NCBI RefSeq assembly: GCF_949987535.1
Contig: NW_026645839.1
Location: 310,001 to 374,000, forward strand
Direction: 5' to 3'
Source of the DNA: Balaenoptera acutorostrata
Taxonomy: Eukaryota > Chordata > Mammalia > Artiodactyla > Balaenopteridae
DNA: 64,000 nucleotides
Every line of letters starts with the position of its first letter. Positions within the stretch are counted from its first letter, which is position 1. A program made the position numbers and the translations under genes. Below, piece by piece: positions 8,795-22,866 of this stretch. The notes beneath the pieces were generated by a model. The model was not told the origin of the DNA. It was given only the letters and a program-made list of their open reading frames with translations, and made no database searches.

Positions 8795-10553
8795 GATGGG
8801 TACCATGCAGTATTACTTGAAAGGGTCTGCGTTGGCTCACCCAACCTCACCGAACCTCTCAGCCCCAAGAGTGTCCACCCTTATGTCTCAATCAGCTGTG
8901 GGTCTAGATATGGTCAATCCAGGTTGCATCACAGCCCCTGAACGAATTTTGTAAGAATTTCTCTCTCTTTCACTGTCTTTGTTTCACGGGTTTTGAAAAG
9001 TAATTTATTTTTATAATGGGGTTTAGCTGCTTTTCACGGCTGTGTTTATGCCGCTTTACACCCCCTTGACTCACTTACAGAGAGATATCAATACATAGGT
9101 TTGAAGATTCTTACTAGTCAGATATATTCTTGTGCGGTGAATAGGGGGTGTTGAGTCCAGTTCACTGAAAAAGGAATAGGTCTTGTCTCTTACATATTGG
9201 GTTTATGGAACGGTATCTGAGCTAATTTGAAACCCTTGTTTTATGCATCACCCCACCTCACCTTTCCCGTTCAGCAGCCATAGTGTGTTTCCTAAACGTG
9301 GGACTCTGTTCTGTTTTGCAATTCAGTTCAAGGGTAGCGGTTTTTACATTCCCTCTAGAAGTGATATCTTTTGATAAGTGTCTTTTTCTGTGTGACTTAT
9401 TTCACTTAGAATCATCGTACCTAAATCCACTCATCGTGCTGCTACTAGCCTTATGACGTTGATTTCATGGCTGAGTGATATTCCATTGTACATGAGGACC
9501 ACAACTTCTTTATCCATTTTTCTCTTTCCTAGGATATTTAAGGTGTAATGAAGTGGGGGTTCTTGTCCACAGAGCAGCCCTAAACTTTGGGGTTCCTGTG
9601 TCTTGCTGATTTTTAGTTTTCCCAATTTATACGCCCATGAGTGGAAGTGCCCTATGCTCTCCAAGCTGTGTTTTTTAGATGTTTCAGAACACACCGTACA
9701 CTTCTCCAGAGTGGCTGTTGGCAATTTACATCCCACCCATCAGCGTAGCAAGGCTCCCATTTCTCCATGGCCGGTCCTGCATTTCTGGTTTGGACACTTT
9801 TTTCCGCATGGCCCTTTTGCCCGCTGGGAAGCGAGACTTGTTTGGAGCGCTGATTGGCCTTTCCAGGTTGCTTGGTTGGCCAAAAAGGGCGTATGCGTTT
9901 TTTCCTGAATATACTCAGGAAAAAACACATACGCCCTTTTTGGCCAAGGGCATCATTGTCCACGTTTTGCCGCTTTTCATGTGCTTTCAAGGCGATTCGA
10001 ATCTACCTCCTGAAATCTGTTTCCTGCAATTCTGCCTTGCTTTCAAAGCCTCTTCGTTGCCTTCCCTTAATATATTTGTGGACGAGAGGTATCATTTAAA
10101 ACTCTGCAGGTTTGTGAATTGCAGTGCCCCTGAGCTCCATTTTTCAACTCGCTTTTTTGGGAGCTGGCCGCCAAAGCGCAGGATTGCTTCAGGCCCTCTT
10201 CTGGTTCTGGGGGGCAGGCTGAGCTTGTGCTTAATTCTTCTTCCTGATGGGAAAATAGAGTGACCTGTGCCTGTCCCAACACCTAGAGCTAGTCTCTCAT
10301 TGGTTCCCCCTCTTCCCCTTCATCCTCAGGACAAATTGCAACCTGTACGGAACAGGAGGTTAAAGGTGCTGATTCTCCAAGGAGGGAGATGGCTAGTAAA
10401 TCGGCTGGAATGGCGAACCCGAGCAAAGGAGATGAGAAATGAGGTGCGTTTTAGAAACCTTTCCCGATCACACGGTGTACCATCTTCTGGGTTTCTCATG
10501 CCTGTTTTCGACGTAGGAAGATGCCCTTGAACCTGGAGATTTGGGACCCATGG
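8795..10553. repeat. Satellite unit 6
   Basis: Palindrome 9876-9947, two mismatches. Diagnostic changes ATCTTTTG near 9371, AATCATCG near 9412, GGGGTTCC near 9592 and GACTTGTTTGG near 9838 recur together in unit 9. The part left of about 9218 differs from unit 9, so the 3-unit duplication begins inside this unit. Confidence 0.97.
9872..9951. mobile_element. Palindromic MITE with two right-arm changes, unit 6
   Basis: Core 9876-9947. Two bases break the symmetry: the centre reads ATACTC instead of ATATTC, and the right arm reads AACACAT instead of AACGCAT (a CpG transition). Unit 9 (15153-15224) carries exactly the same two changes, as expected from the 3-unit duplication. Confidence 0.65.
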
Positions 10554-12312
10554 GATGGGTACCATGCAGTATTACTTGAAAGGGTCTGCGTTGGCTCACC
10601 CAACCTCACCGAACCTCTCAGCCCCAAGAGTGTCCACCCTTATGTCTCAATCAGCTGTGGGTCTAGATATGGTCAATCCAGGTTGCATCACAGCCCCTGA
10701 ACGAATTTTGTAAGAATTTCTCTCTCTTTCACTGTCTTTGTTTCACGGGTTTTGAAAAGTAATTTATTTTTATAATGGGGTTTAGCTGCTTTTCACGGCT
10801 GTGTTTATGCCGCTTTACACCCCCTTGACTCACTTACAGAGAGATATCAATACATAGGTTTGAAGATTCTTACTAGTCAGATATATTCTTGTGCGGTGAA
10901 TAGGGGGTGTTGAGTCCAGTTCACTGAAAAAGGAATAGGTCTTGTCTCTTACATATTGGGTTTATGGAACGGTATCTGAGCTAATTTGAAACCCTTGTTT
11001 TATGCATCACCCCACCTCACCTTTCCCGTTCAGCAGCCATAGTGTGTTTCCTAAACGTGGGACTCTGTTCTGTTTTGCAATTCAGTTCAAGGGTAGCGGT
11101 TTTTACATTCCCTCTAGAAGTGATATCTTATGATAAGTGTCTTTTTCTGTGTGACTTATTTCACTTAGAATCATCGTACCTAAATCCACTCATCGTGCTG
11201 CTACTAGCCTTATGACGTTGATTTCATGGCTGAGTGATATTCCATTGTACATGAGGACCACAACTTCTTTATCCATTTTTCTCTTTCCTAGGATATTTAA
11301 GGTGTAATGAAGTGGGGGTTCTTGTCCACAGAGCAGCCCTAAACTTTGGGGTGCCTGTGTCTTGCTGATTTTTAGTTTTCCCAATTTATACGCCCATGAG
11401 TGGAAGTGCCCTATGCTCTCCAAGCTGTGTTTTTTAGATGTTTCAGAACACACCGTACACTTCTCCAGAGTGGCTGTTGGCAATTTACATCCCACCCATC
11501 AGCGTAGCAAGGCTCCCATTTCTCCATGGCCGGTCCTGCATTTCTGGTTTGGACACTTTTTTCCGCATGGCCCTTTTGCCCGCTGGGAAGCGAGACTTCT
11601 TTGGAGCGCTGATTGGCCTTTCCAGGTTGCTTGGTTGGCCAAAAAGGGCGTATGCGTTTTTTCCTGAATATACTCAGGAAAAAACGCATACGCCCTTTTT
11701 GGCCAAGGGCATCATTGTCCACGTTTTGCCGCTTTTCATGTGCTTTCAAGGCGATTCGAATCTACCTCCTGAAATCTGTTTCCTGCAATTCTGCCTTGCT
11801 TTCAAAGCCTCTTCGTTGCCTTCCCTTAGTATATTTGTGGACGAGAGGTATCATTTAAAACTCTGCAGGTTTGTGAATTGCAGTGCCCCTGAGCTCCATT
11901 TTTCAACTCGCTTTTTTGGGAGCTGGCCGCCAAAGCGCAGGATTGCTTCAGGCCCTCTTCTGGTTCTGGGGGGCAGGCTGAGCTTGTGCTTAATTCTTCT
12001 TCCTGATGGGAAAATAGAGTGACCTGTGCCTGTCCCAACACCTAGAGCTAGTCTCTCATTGGTTCCCCCTCTTCCCCTTCATCCTCAGGACAAATTGCAA
12101 CCTGTACGGAACAGGAGGTTAAAGGTGCTGATTCTCCAAGGAGGGAGATGGCTAGTAAATCGGCTGGAATGGCGAACCCGAGCAAAGGAGATGAGAAATG
12201 AGGTGCGTTTTAGAAACCTTTCCCGATCACACGGTGTACCATCTTCTGGGTTTCTCATGCCTGTTTTCGACGTAGGAAGATGCCCTTGAACCTGGAGATT
12301 TGGGACCCATGG
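10554..12312. repeat. Satellite unit 7
   Basis: Palindrome 11635-11706, one central mismatch (ATACTC). CCTTAGTAT near 11828 is shared only with unit 10, its counterpart in the 3-unit duplication. Confidence 0.97.
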
Positions 12313-14071
12313 GATGGGTACCATGCAGTATTAATTGAAAGGGTCTGCGTTGGCTCACCCAACCTCACCGAACCTCTCAGCCCCAAGAGTGTCCACCCTT
12401 ATGTCTCAATCAGCTGTGGGTCTAGATATGGTCAATCCAGGTTGCATCACAGCCCCTGAACGAATTTTGTAAGAATTTCTCTCTCTTTCACTGTCTTTGT
12501 TTCACGGGTTATGAAAAGTAATTTATTTTTATAATGGGGTTTAGCTGCTTTTCACGGCTGTGTTTATGCCGCTTTACACCCCCTTGACTCACTTACAGAG
12601 AGATATCAATACATAGGTTTGAAGATTCTTACTAGTCAGATATATTCTTGTGCGGTGAATAGGGGGTGTTGAGTCCAGTTCACTGAAAAAGGAATAGGTC
12701 TTGTCTCTTACATATTGGGTTTATGGAACGGTATCTGAGCTAATTTGAAACCCTTGTTTTATGCATCACCCCACCTCACCTTTCCCGTTCAGCAGCCATA
12801 GTGTGTTTCCTAAACGTGGGACTCTGTTCTGTTTTGCAATTCAGTTCAAGGGTAGCGGTTTTTACATTCCCTCTAGAAGTGATATCTTATGATAAGTGTC
12901 TTTTTCTGTGTGACTTATTTCACTTAGAATCGTCGTACCTAAATCCACTCATCGTGCTGCTACTAGCCTTATGACGTTGATTTCATGGCTGAGTGATATT
13001 CCATTGTACATGAGGACCACAACTTCTTTATCCATTTTTCTCTTTCCTAGGATATTTAAGGTGTAATGAAGTGGGGGTTCTTGTCCACAGAGCAGCCCTA
13101 AACTTTGGGGTGCCTGTGTCTTGCTGATTTTTAGTTTTCCCAATTTATACGCCCATGAGTGGAAGTGCCCTATGCTCTCCAAGCTGTGTTTTTTAGATGT
13201 TTCAGAACACACCGTACACTTCTCCAGAGTGGCTGTTGGCAATTTACATCCCACCCATCAGCGTAGCAAGGCTCCCATTTCTCCATGGCCGGTCCTGCGT
13301 TTCTGGTTTGGACACTTTTTTCCCCATGGCCCTTTTGCCCGCTGGGAAGCGAGACTTCTTTGGAGCGCTGATTGGCCTTTCTAGGTTGCTTGGTTGGCCA
13401 AAAAGGGCGTATGCGTTTTTTCCTGAATATATTCAGGAAAAAACGCATACGCCCTTTTTGGCCAAGGGCATCATTGTCCACGTTTTGCCGCTTTTCATGT
13501 GCTTTCAAGGCGATTCGAATCTACCTCCTGAAATCTGTTTCCTGCAATTCTGCCTTGCTTTCAAAGCCTCTTCGTTGCCTTCCCTTAATATATTTGTGGA
13601 CGAGAGGTATCATTTAAAACTCTGCAGGTTTGTGAATTGCAGTGCCCCTGAGCTCCATTTTTCAACTCGCTTTTTTGGGAGCTGGCCGCAAAAGCGCAGG
13701 ATTGCTTCAGGCCCTCTTCTGGTTCTGGGGAGCAGGCTGAGCTTGTGCTTAATTCTTCTTCCTGATGGGAAAATAGAGTGACCTGTGCCTGTCCCAACAC
13801 CTAGAGCTAGTCTCTCATTGGTTCCCCCTCTTCCCCTTCATCCTCAGGACAAATTGCAACCTGTACGGAACAGGAGGTTAAAGGTGCTGATTCTCCAAGG
13901 AGGGAGATGGCTAGTAAATCGGCTGGAATGGCGAACCCGAGCAAAGGAGATGAGAAATGAGGTGCGTTTTAGAAACCTTTCCCGATCACACGGTGTACCA
14001 TCTTCTGGGTTTCTCATGCCTGTTTTCGACGTAGGAAGATGCCCTTGAACCTGGAGATTTGGGACCCATGG
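12313..14071. repeat. Satellite unit 8
   Basis: Palindrome 13394-13465, perfect. Diagnostic changes TATTAATTG near 12331, GGGTTATGAA near 12509, CTGCGTTTC near 13299 and TTTCTAGG near 13382 recur in unit 11, its counterpart in the 3-unit duplication. The first of them also occurs in unit 28. Confidence 0.97.
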
Positions 14072-15830
14072 GATGGGTACCATGCAGTATTACTTGAAAG
14101 GGTCTGCGTTGGCTCACCCAACCTCACCGAACCTCTCAGCCCCAAGAGTGTCCACTCTTATGTCTCAATCAGCTGTGGGTCTAGATATGGTCAATCCAGG
14201 TTGCATCACAGCCCCTGAACGAATTTTGTAAGAATTTCTCTCTCTTTCACTGTCTTTGTTTCACGGGTTTTGAAAAGTAATTTATTTTTATAATGGGGTT
14301 TAGCTGCTTTTCACGGCTGTGTTTATGCCGCTTTACACCCCCTTGACTCACTTACAGAGAGATATCAATACATAGGTTTGAAGATTCTTACTAGTCAGAT
14401 ATATTCTTGTGCGGTGAATAGGGGGTGTTGAGTCCAGTTCACTGAAAAAGGAATAGGTCTTGTCTCTTACATATTGGGTTTATGGAACGGTATCGGAGCT
14501 AATTTGAAACCCTTGTTTTATGCATCACCCCACCTCACCTTTCCCGTTCAGCAGCCATAGTGTGTTTCCTAAACGTGGGACTCTGTTCTGTTTTGCAATT
14601 CAGTTCAAGGGTAGCGGTTTTTACATTCCCTCTAGAAGTGATATCTTTTGATAAGTGTCTTTTTCTGTGTGACTTATTTCACTTAGAATCATCGTACCTA
14701 AATCCACTCATCGTGCTGCTACTAGCCTTATGACGTTGATTTCATGGCTGAGTGATATTCCATTGTACATGAGGACCACAACTTCTTTATCCATTTTTCT
14801 CTTTCCTAGGATATTTAAGGTGTAATGAAGTGGGGGTTCTTGTCCACAGAGCAGCCCTAAACTTTGGGGTTCCTGTGTCTTGCTGATTTTTAGTTTTCCC
14901 AATTTATACGCCCATGAGTGGAAGTGCCCTATGCTCTCCAAGCTGTGTTTTTTAGATGTTTCAGAACACACCGTACACTTCTCCAGAGTGGCTGTTGGCA
15001 ATTTACATCCCACCCATCAGCGTAGCAAGGCTCCCATTTCTCCATGGCCGGTCCTGCATTTCTGGTTTGGACACTTTTTTCCGCATGGCCCTTTTGCCCG
15101 CTGGGAAGCGAGACTTGTTTGGAGCGCTGATTGGCCTTTCCAGGTTGCTTGGTTGGCCAAAAAGGGCGTATGCGTTTTTTCCTGAATATACTCAGGAAAA
15201 AACACATACGCCCTTTTTGGCCAAGGGCATCATTGTCCACGTTTTGCCGCTTTTCATGTGCTTTCAAGGCGATTCGAATCTACCTCCTGAAATCTGTTTC
15301 CTGCAATTCTGCCTTGCTTTCAAAGCCTCTTCGTTGCCTTCCCTTAATATATTTGTGGACGAGAGGTATCATTTAAAACTCTGCAGGTTTGTGAATTGCA
15401 GTGCCCCTGAGCTCCATTTTTCAACTCGCTTTTTTGGGAGCTGGCCGCCAAAGCGCAGGATTGCTTCAGGCCCTCTTCTGGTTCTGGGGGGCAGGCTGAG
15501 CTTGTGCTTAATTCTTCTTCCTGATGGGAAAATAGAGTGACCTGTGCCTGTCCCAACACCTAGAGCTAGTCTCTCATTGGTTCCCCCTCTTCCCCTTCAT
15601 CCTCAGGACAAATTGCAACCTGTACGGAACAGGAGGTTAAAGGTGCTGATTCTCCAAGGAGGGAGATGGCTAGTAAATCGGCTGGAATGGCGAACCCGAG
15701 CAAAGGAGATGAGAAATGAGGTGCGTTTTAGAAACCTTTCCCGATCACACGGTGTACCATCTTCTGGGTTTCTCATGCCTGTTTTCGACGTAGGAAGATG
15801 CCCTTGAACCTGGAGATTTGGGACCCATGG
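14072..15830. repeat. Satellite unit 9
   Basis: Palindrome 15153-15224, two mismatches, as in unit 6. Its left part (TCCACTCTTATG near 14156, ATCGGAGC at 14495) matches unit 12, while the right part matches unit 6. It is therefore the unit in which the first copy of the 3-unit block ends and the second begins. Confidence 0.97.
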
Positions 15831-17589
15831 GATGGGTACCATGCAGTATTACTTGAAAGGGTCTGCGTTGGCTCACCCAACCTCACCGAACCTCTCAGCC
15901 CCAAGAGTGTCCACCCTTATGTCTCAATCAGCTGTGGGTCTAGATATGGTCAATCCAGGTTGCATCACAGCCCCTGAACGAATTTTGTAAGAATTTCTCT
16001 CTCTTTCACTGTCTTTGTTTCACGGGTTTTGAAAAGTAATTTATTTTTATAATGGGGTTTAGCTGCTTTTCACGGCTGTGTTTATGCCGCTTTACACCCC
16101 CTTGACTCACTTACAGAGAGATATCAATACATAGGTTTGAAGATTCTTACTAGTCAGATATATTCTTGTGCGGTGAATAGGGGGTGTTGAGTCCAGTTCA
16201 CTGAAAAAGGAATAGGTCTTGTCTCTTACATATTGGGTTTATGGAACGGTATCTGAGCTAATTTGAAACCCTTGTTTTATGCATCACCCCACCTCACCTT
16301 TCCCGTTCAGCAGCCATAGTGTGTTTCCTAAACGTGGGACTCTGTTCTGTTTTGCAATTCAGTTCAAGGGTAGCGGTTTTTACATTCCCTCTAGAAGTGA
16401 TATCTTATGATAAGTGTCTTTTTCTGTGTGACTTATTTCACTTAGAATCATCGTACCTAAATCCACTCATCGTGCTGCTACTAGCCTTATGACGTTGATT
16501 TCATGGCTGAGTGATATTCCATTGTACATGAGGACCACAACTTCTTTATCCATTTTTCTCTTTCCTAGGATATTTAAGGTGTAATGAAGTGGGGGTTCTT
16601 GTCCACAGAGCAGCCCTAAACTTTGGGGTGCCTGTGTCTTGCTGATTTTTAGTTTTCCCAATTTATACGCCCATGAGTGGAAGTGCCCTATGCTCTCCAA
16701 GCTGTGTTTTTTAGATGTTTCAGAACACACCGTACACTTCTCCAGAGTGGCTGTTGGCAATTTACATCCCACCCATCAGCGTAGCAAGGCTCCCATTTCT
16801 CCATGGCCGGTCCTGCATTTCTGGTTTGGACACTTTTTTCCGCATGGCCCTTTTGCCCGCTGGGAAGCGAGACTTCTTTGGAGCGCTGATTGGCCTTTCC
16901 AGGTTGCTTGGTTGGCCAAAAAGGGCGTATGCGTTTTTTCCTGAATATACTCAGGAAAAAACGCATACGCCCTTTTTGGCCAAGGGCATCATTGTCCACG
17001 TTTTGCCGCTTTTCATGTGCTTTCAAGGCGATTCGAATCTACCTCCTGAAATCTGTTTCCTGCAATTCTGCCTTGCTTTCAAAGCCTCTTCGTTGCCTTC
17101 CCTTAGTATATTTGTGGACGAGAGGTATCATTTAAAACTCTGCAGGTTTGTGAATTGCAGTGCCCCTGAGCTCCATTTTTCAACTCGCTTTTTTGGGAGC
17201 TGGCCGCCAAAGCGCAGGATTGCTTCAGGCCCTCTTCTGGTTCTGGGGGGCAGGCTGAGCTTGTGCTTAATTCTTCTTCCTGATGGGAAAATAGAGTGAC
17301 CTGTGCCTGTCCCAACACCTAGAGCTAGTCTCTCATTGGTTCCCCCTCTTCCCCTTCATCCTCAGGACAAATTGCAACCTGTACGGAACAGGAGGTTAAA
17401 GGTGCTGATTCTCCAAGGAGGGAGATGGCTAGTAAATCGGCTGGAATGGCGAACCCGAGCAAAGGAGATGAGAAATGAGGTGCGTTTTAGAAACCTTTCC
17501 CGATCACACGGTGTACCATCTTCTGGGTTTCTCATGCCTGTTTTCGACGTAGGAAGATGCCCTTGAACCTGGAGATTTGGGACCCATGG
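15831..17589. repeat. Satellite unit 10
   Basis: Palindrome 16912-16983, one central mismatch. No difference from unit 7 was found at any of the variable sites I followed. Confidence 0.97.
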
Positions 17590-19348
17590 GATGGGTACCA
17601 TGCAGTATTAATTGAAAGGGTCTGCGTTGGCTCACCCAACCTCACCGAACCTCTCAGCCCCAAGAGTGTCCACCCTTATGTCTCAATCAGCTGTGGGTCT
17701 AGATATGGTCAATCCAGGTTGCATCACAGCCCCTGAACGAATTTTGTAAGAATTTCTCTCTCTTTCACTGTCTTTGTTTCACGGGTTATGAAAAGTAATT
17801 TATTTTTATAATGGGGTTTAGCTGCTTTTCACGGCTGTGTTTATGCCGCTTTACACCCCCTTGACTCACTTACAGAGAGATATCAATACATAGGTTTGAA
17901 GATTCTTACTAGTCAGATATATTCTTGTGCGGTGAATAGGGGGTGTTGAGTCCAGTTCACTGAAAAAGGAATAGGTCTTGTCTCTTACATATTGGGTTTA
18001 TGGAACGGTATCTGAGCTAATTTGAAACCCTTGTTTTATGCATCACCCCACCTCACCTTTCCCGTTCAGCAGCCATAGTGTGTTTCCTAAACGTGGGACT
18101 CTGTTCTGTTTTGCAATTCAGTTCAAGGGTAGCGGTTTTTACATTCCCTCTAGAAGTGATATCTTATGATAAGTGTCTTTTTCTGTGTGACTTATTTCAC
18201 TTAGAATCGTCGTACCTAAATCCACTCATCGTGCTGCTACTAGCCTTATGACGTTGATTTCATGGCTGAGTGATATTCCATTGTACATGAGGACCACAAC
18301 TTCTTTATCCATTTTTCTCTTTCCTAGGATATTTAAGGTGTAATGAAGTGGGGGTTCTTGTCCACAGAGCAGCCCTAAACTTTGGGGTGCCTGTGTCTTG
18401 CTGATTTTTAGTTTTCCCAATTTATACGCCCATGAGTGGAAGTGCCCTATGCTCTCCAAGCTGTGTTTTTTAGATGTTTCAGAACACACCGTACACTTCT
18501 CCAGAGTGGCTGTTGGCAATTTACATCCCACCCATCAGCGTAGCAAGGCTCCCATTTCTCCATGGCCGGTCCTGCGTTTCTGGTTTGGACACTTTTTTCC
18601 CCATGGCCCTTTTGCCCGCTGGGAAGCGAGACTTCTTTGGAGCGCTGATTGGCCTTTCTAGGTTGCTTGGTTGGCCAAAAAGGGCGTATGCGTTTTTTCC
18701 TGAATATATTCAGGAAAAAACGCATACGCCCTTTTTGGCCAAGGGCATCATTGTCCACGTTTTGCCGCTTTTCATGTGCTTTCAAGGCGATTCGAATCTA
18801 CCTCCTGAAATCTGTTTCCTGCAATTCTGCCTTGCTTTCAAAGCCTCTTCGTTGCCTTCCCTTAATATATTTGTGGACGAGAGGTATCATTTAAAACTCT
18901 GCAGGTTTGTGAATTGCAGTGCCCCTGAGCTCCATTTTTCAACTCGCTTTTTTGGGAGCTGGCCGCAAAAGCGCAGGATTGCTTCAGGCCCTCTTCTGGT
19001 TCTGGGGAGCAGGCTGAGCTTGTGCTTAATTCTTCTTCCTGATGGGAAAATAGAGTGACCTGTGCCTGTCCCAACACCTAGAGCTAGTCTCTCATTGGTT
19101 CCCCCTCTTCCCCTTCATCCTCAGGACAAATTGCAACCTGTACGGAACAGGAGGTTAAAGGTGCTGATTCTCCAAGGAGGGAGATGGCTAGTAAATCGGC
19201 TGGAATGGCGAACCCGAGCAAAGGAGATGAGAAATGAGGTGCGTTTTAGAAACCTTTCCCGATCACACGGTGTACCATCTTCTGGGTTTCTCATGCCTGT
19301 TTTCGACGTAGGAAGATGCCCTTGAACCTGGAGATTTGGGACCCATGG
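17590..19348. repeat. Satellite unit 11
   Basis: Palindrome 18671-18742, perfect. No difference from unit 8 was found at any of the variable sites I followed. Confidence 0.97.
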
Positions 19349-21107
19349 GATGGGTACCATGCAGTATTACTTGAAAGGGTCTGCGTTGGCTCACCCAACC
19401 TCACCGAACCTCTCAGCCCCAAGAGTGTCCACTCTTATGTCTCAATCAGCTGTGGGTCTAGATATGGTCAATCCAGGTTGCATCACAGCCCCTGAACGAA
19501 TTTTGTAAGAATTTCTCTCTCTTTCACTGTCTTTGTTTCACGGGTTTTGAAAAGTAATTTATTTTTATAATGGGGTTTAGCTGCTTTTCACGGCTGTGTT
19601 TATGCCGCTTTACACCCCCTTGACTCACTTACAGAGAGATATCAATACATAGGTTTGAAGATTCTTACTAGTCAGATATATTCTTGTGCGGTGAATAGGG
19701 GGTGTTGAGTCCAGTTCACTGAAAAAGGAATAGGTCTTGTCTCTTACATATTGGGTTTATGGAACGGTATCGGAGCTAATTTGAAACCCTTGTTTTATGC
19801 ATCACCCCACCTCACCTTTCCCGTTCAGCAGCCATAGTGTGTTTCCTAAACGTGGGACTCTGTTCTGTTTTGCAATTCAGTTCAAGGGTAGCGGTTTTTA
19901 CATTCCCTCTAGAAGTGATATCTTATGATAAGTGTCTTTTTCTGTGTGACTTATTTCACTTAGAATCATCGTACCTAAATCCACTCATCGTGCTGCTACT
20001 AGCCTTATGACGTTGATTTCATGGCTGAGTGATATTCCATTGTACATGAGGACCACAACTTCTTTATCCATTTTTCTCTTTCCTAGGATATTTAAGGTGT
20101 AATGAAGTGGGGGTTCTTGTCCACAGAGCAGCCCTAAACTTTGGGGTTCCTGTGTCTTGCTGATTTTTAGTTTTCCCAATTTATACGCCCATGAGTGGAA
20201 GTGCCCTATGCTCTCCAAGCTGTGTTTTTTAGATGTTTCAGAACACACCGTACACTTCTCCAGAGTGGCTGTTGGCAATTTACATCCCACCCATCAGCGT
20301 AGCAAGGCTCCCATTTCTCCATGGCCGGTCCTGCATTTCTGGTTTGGACACTTTTTTCCGCATGGCCCTTTTGCCCGCTGGGAAGCGAGACTTCTTTGGA
20401 GCGCTGATTGGCCTTTCCAGGTTGCTTGGTTGGCCAAAAAGGGCGTATGCGTTTTTTCCTGAATATACTCAGGAAAAAACGCATACGCCCTTTTTGGCCA
20501 AGGGCATCATTGTCCACGTTTTGCCGCTTTTCATGTGCTTTCAAGGCGATTCGAATCTACCTCCTGAAATCTGTTTCCTGCAATTCTGCCTTGCTTTCAA
20601 AGCCTCTTCGTTGCCTTCCCTTAATATATTTGTGGACGAGAGGTATCATTTAAAACTCTGCAGGTTTGTGAATTGCAGTGCCCCTGAGCTCCATTTTTCA
20701 ACTCGCTTTTTTGGGAGCTGGCCGCCAAAGCGCAGGATTGCTTCAGGCCCTCTTCTGGTTCTGGGGGGCAGGCTGAGCTTGTGCTTAATTCTTCTTCCTG
20801 ATGGGAAAATAGAGTGACCTGTGCCTGTCCCAACACCTAGAGCTAGTCTCTCATTGGTTCCCCCTCTTCCCCTTCATCCTCAGGACAAATTGCAACCTGT
20901 ACGGAACAGGAGGTTAAAGGTGCTGATTCTCCAAGGAGGGAGATGGCTAGTAAATCGGCTGGAATGGCGAACCCGAGCAAAGGAGATGAGAAATGAGGTG
21001 CGTTTTAGAAACCTTTCCCGATCACACGGTGTACCATCTTCTGGGTTTCTCATGCCTGTTTTCGACGTAGGAAGATGCCCTTGAACCTGGAGATTTGGGA
21101 CCCATGG
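19349..21107. repeat. Satellite unit 12
   Basis: Palindrome 20430-20501, one central mismatch. Left part as in unit 9. From 19925 onward it lacks the unit 6/9 changes ATCTTTTG and GACTTGTTTGG but keeps AATCATCG and GGGGTTCC, a combination also seen in unit 19. Confidence 0.97.
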
Positions 21108-22866
21108 GATGGGTACCATGCAGTATTACTTGAAAGGGTCTGCGTTGGCTCACCCAACCTCACCGAACCTCTCAGCCCCAAGAGTGTCCACCCTTATGTC
21201 TCAATCAGCTGTGGGTCTAGATATGGTCAATCCAGGTTGCATCACAGCCCCTGAACGAATTTTGTAAGAATTTCTCTCTCTTTCACTGTCTTTGTTTCAC
21301 GGGTTTTGAAAAGTAATTTATTTTTATAATGGGGTTTAGCTGCTTTTCACGGCTGTGTTTATGCCGCTTTACACCCCCTTGACTCACTTACAGAGAGATA
21401 TCAATACATAGGTTTGAAGATTCTTACTAGTCAGATATATTCTTGTGCGGTGAATAGGGGGTGTTGATTCCAGTTCACTGAAAAAGGAATAGGTCTTGTC
21501 TCTTACATATTGGGTTTATGGAACGGTATCTGAGCTAATTTGAAACCCTTGTTTTATGCATCACCCCACCTCACCTTTCCCGTTCAGCAGCCATAGTGTG
21601 TTTCCTAAACGTGGGACTCTGTTCTGTTTTGCAATTCAGTTCAAGGGTAGCGGTTTTTACATTCCCTCTAGAAGTGATATCTTATGATAAGTGTCTTTTT
21701 CTGTGTGACTTATTTCACTTAGAATCGTCGTACCTAAATCCACTCATCGTGCTGCTACTAGCCTTATGACGTTGATTTCATGGCTGAGTGATATTCCATT
21801 GTACATGAGGACCACAACTTCTTTATCCATTTTTCTCTTTCCTAGGATATTTAAGGTGTAATGAAGTGGGGGTTCTTGTCCACAGAGCAGCCCTAAACTT
21901 TGGGGTGCCTGTGTCTTGCTGATTTTTAGTTTTCCCAATTTATACGGCCATGAGTGGAAGTGCCCTATGCTCTCCAAGCTGTGTTTTTTAGATGTTTCAG
22001 AACACACCGTACACTTCTCCAGAGTGGCTGTTGGCAATTTACATCCCACCCATCAGCGTAGCAAGGCTCCCATTTCTCCATGGCCGGTCCTGCATTTCTG
22101 GTTTGGACACTTTTTTCCCCATGGCCCTTTTGCCCGCTGGGAAGCGAGACTTCTTTGGAGCGCTGATTGGCCTTTCCAGGTTGCTTGGTTGGCCAAAAAG
22201 GGCGTATGCGTTTTTTCCTGAATATATTCAGGAAAAAACGCATACGCCCTTTTTGGCCAAGGGCATCATTGTCCACGTTTTGCCGCTTTTCATGTGCTTT
22301 CAAGGCGATTCGAATCTACCTCCTGAAATCTGTTTCCTGCAATTCTGCCTTGCTTTCAAAGCCTCTTCGTTGCCTTCCCTTAATATATTTGTGGACGAGA
22401 GGTATCATTTAAAACTCTGCAGGTTTGTGAATTGCAGTGCCCCTGAGCTCCATTTTTCAACTCGCTTTTTTGGGAGCTGGCCGCCAAAGCGCAGGATTGC
22501 TTCAGGCCCTCTTCTGGTTCTGGGAGGCAGGCTGAGCTTGTGCTTAATTCTTCTTCCTGATGGGAAAATAGAGTGACCTGTGCCTGTCCCAACACCTAGA
22601 GCTAGTCTCTCATTGGTTCCCCCTCTTCCGCTTCATCCTCAGGACAAATTGCAACCTGTACGGAACAGGAGGTTAAAGGTGCTGATTCTCCAAGGAGGGA
22701 GATGGCTAGTAAATCGGCTGGAATGGCGAACCCGAGCAAAGGAGATGAGAAATGAGGTGCGTTTTAGAAACCTTTCCCGATCACACGGTGTACCATCTTC
22801 TGGGTTTCTCATGCCTGTTTTCGACGTAGGAAGATGCCCTTGAACCTGGAGATTTGGGACCCATGG
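21108..22866. repeat. Satellite unit 13
   Basis: Palindrome 22189-22260, perfect. Private changes: GGGAGGCAGG near 22523 and TTCCGCTTC near 22627. GTTGATTCC near 21466 is shared with units 23 and 27, and ACGGCCATG near 21945 with units 2, 3, 16, 21, 25 and 26. Confidence 0.97.

Larger units (their letters stand above)
9219..14495. repeat. 3-unit block, first copy (5,277 bp)
   Basis: From within unit 6 to within unit 9. Every variable site seen here recurs exactly 5,277 bp further on. The true left breakpoint lies between 9219 and 9371, because units 6, 9 and 12 are identical in that stretch. Confidence 0.9.
14496..19772. repeat. 3-unit block, second copy (5,277 bp)
   Basis: From within unit 9 to within unit 12; direct tandem duplicate of the preceding block with no difference seen by eye. 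The right breakpoint lies between 19772 and 19925. Confidence 0.9.
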
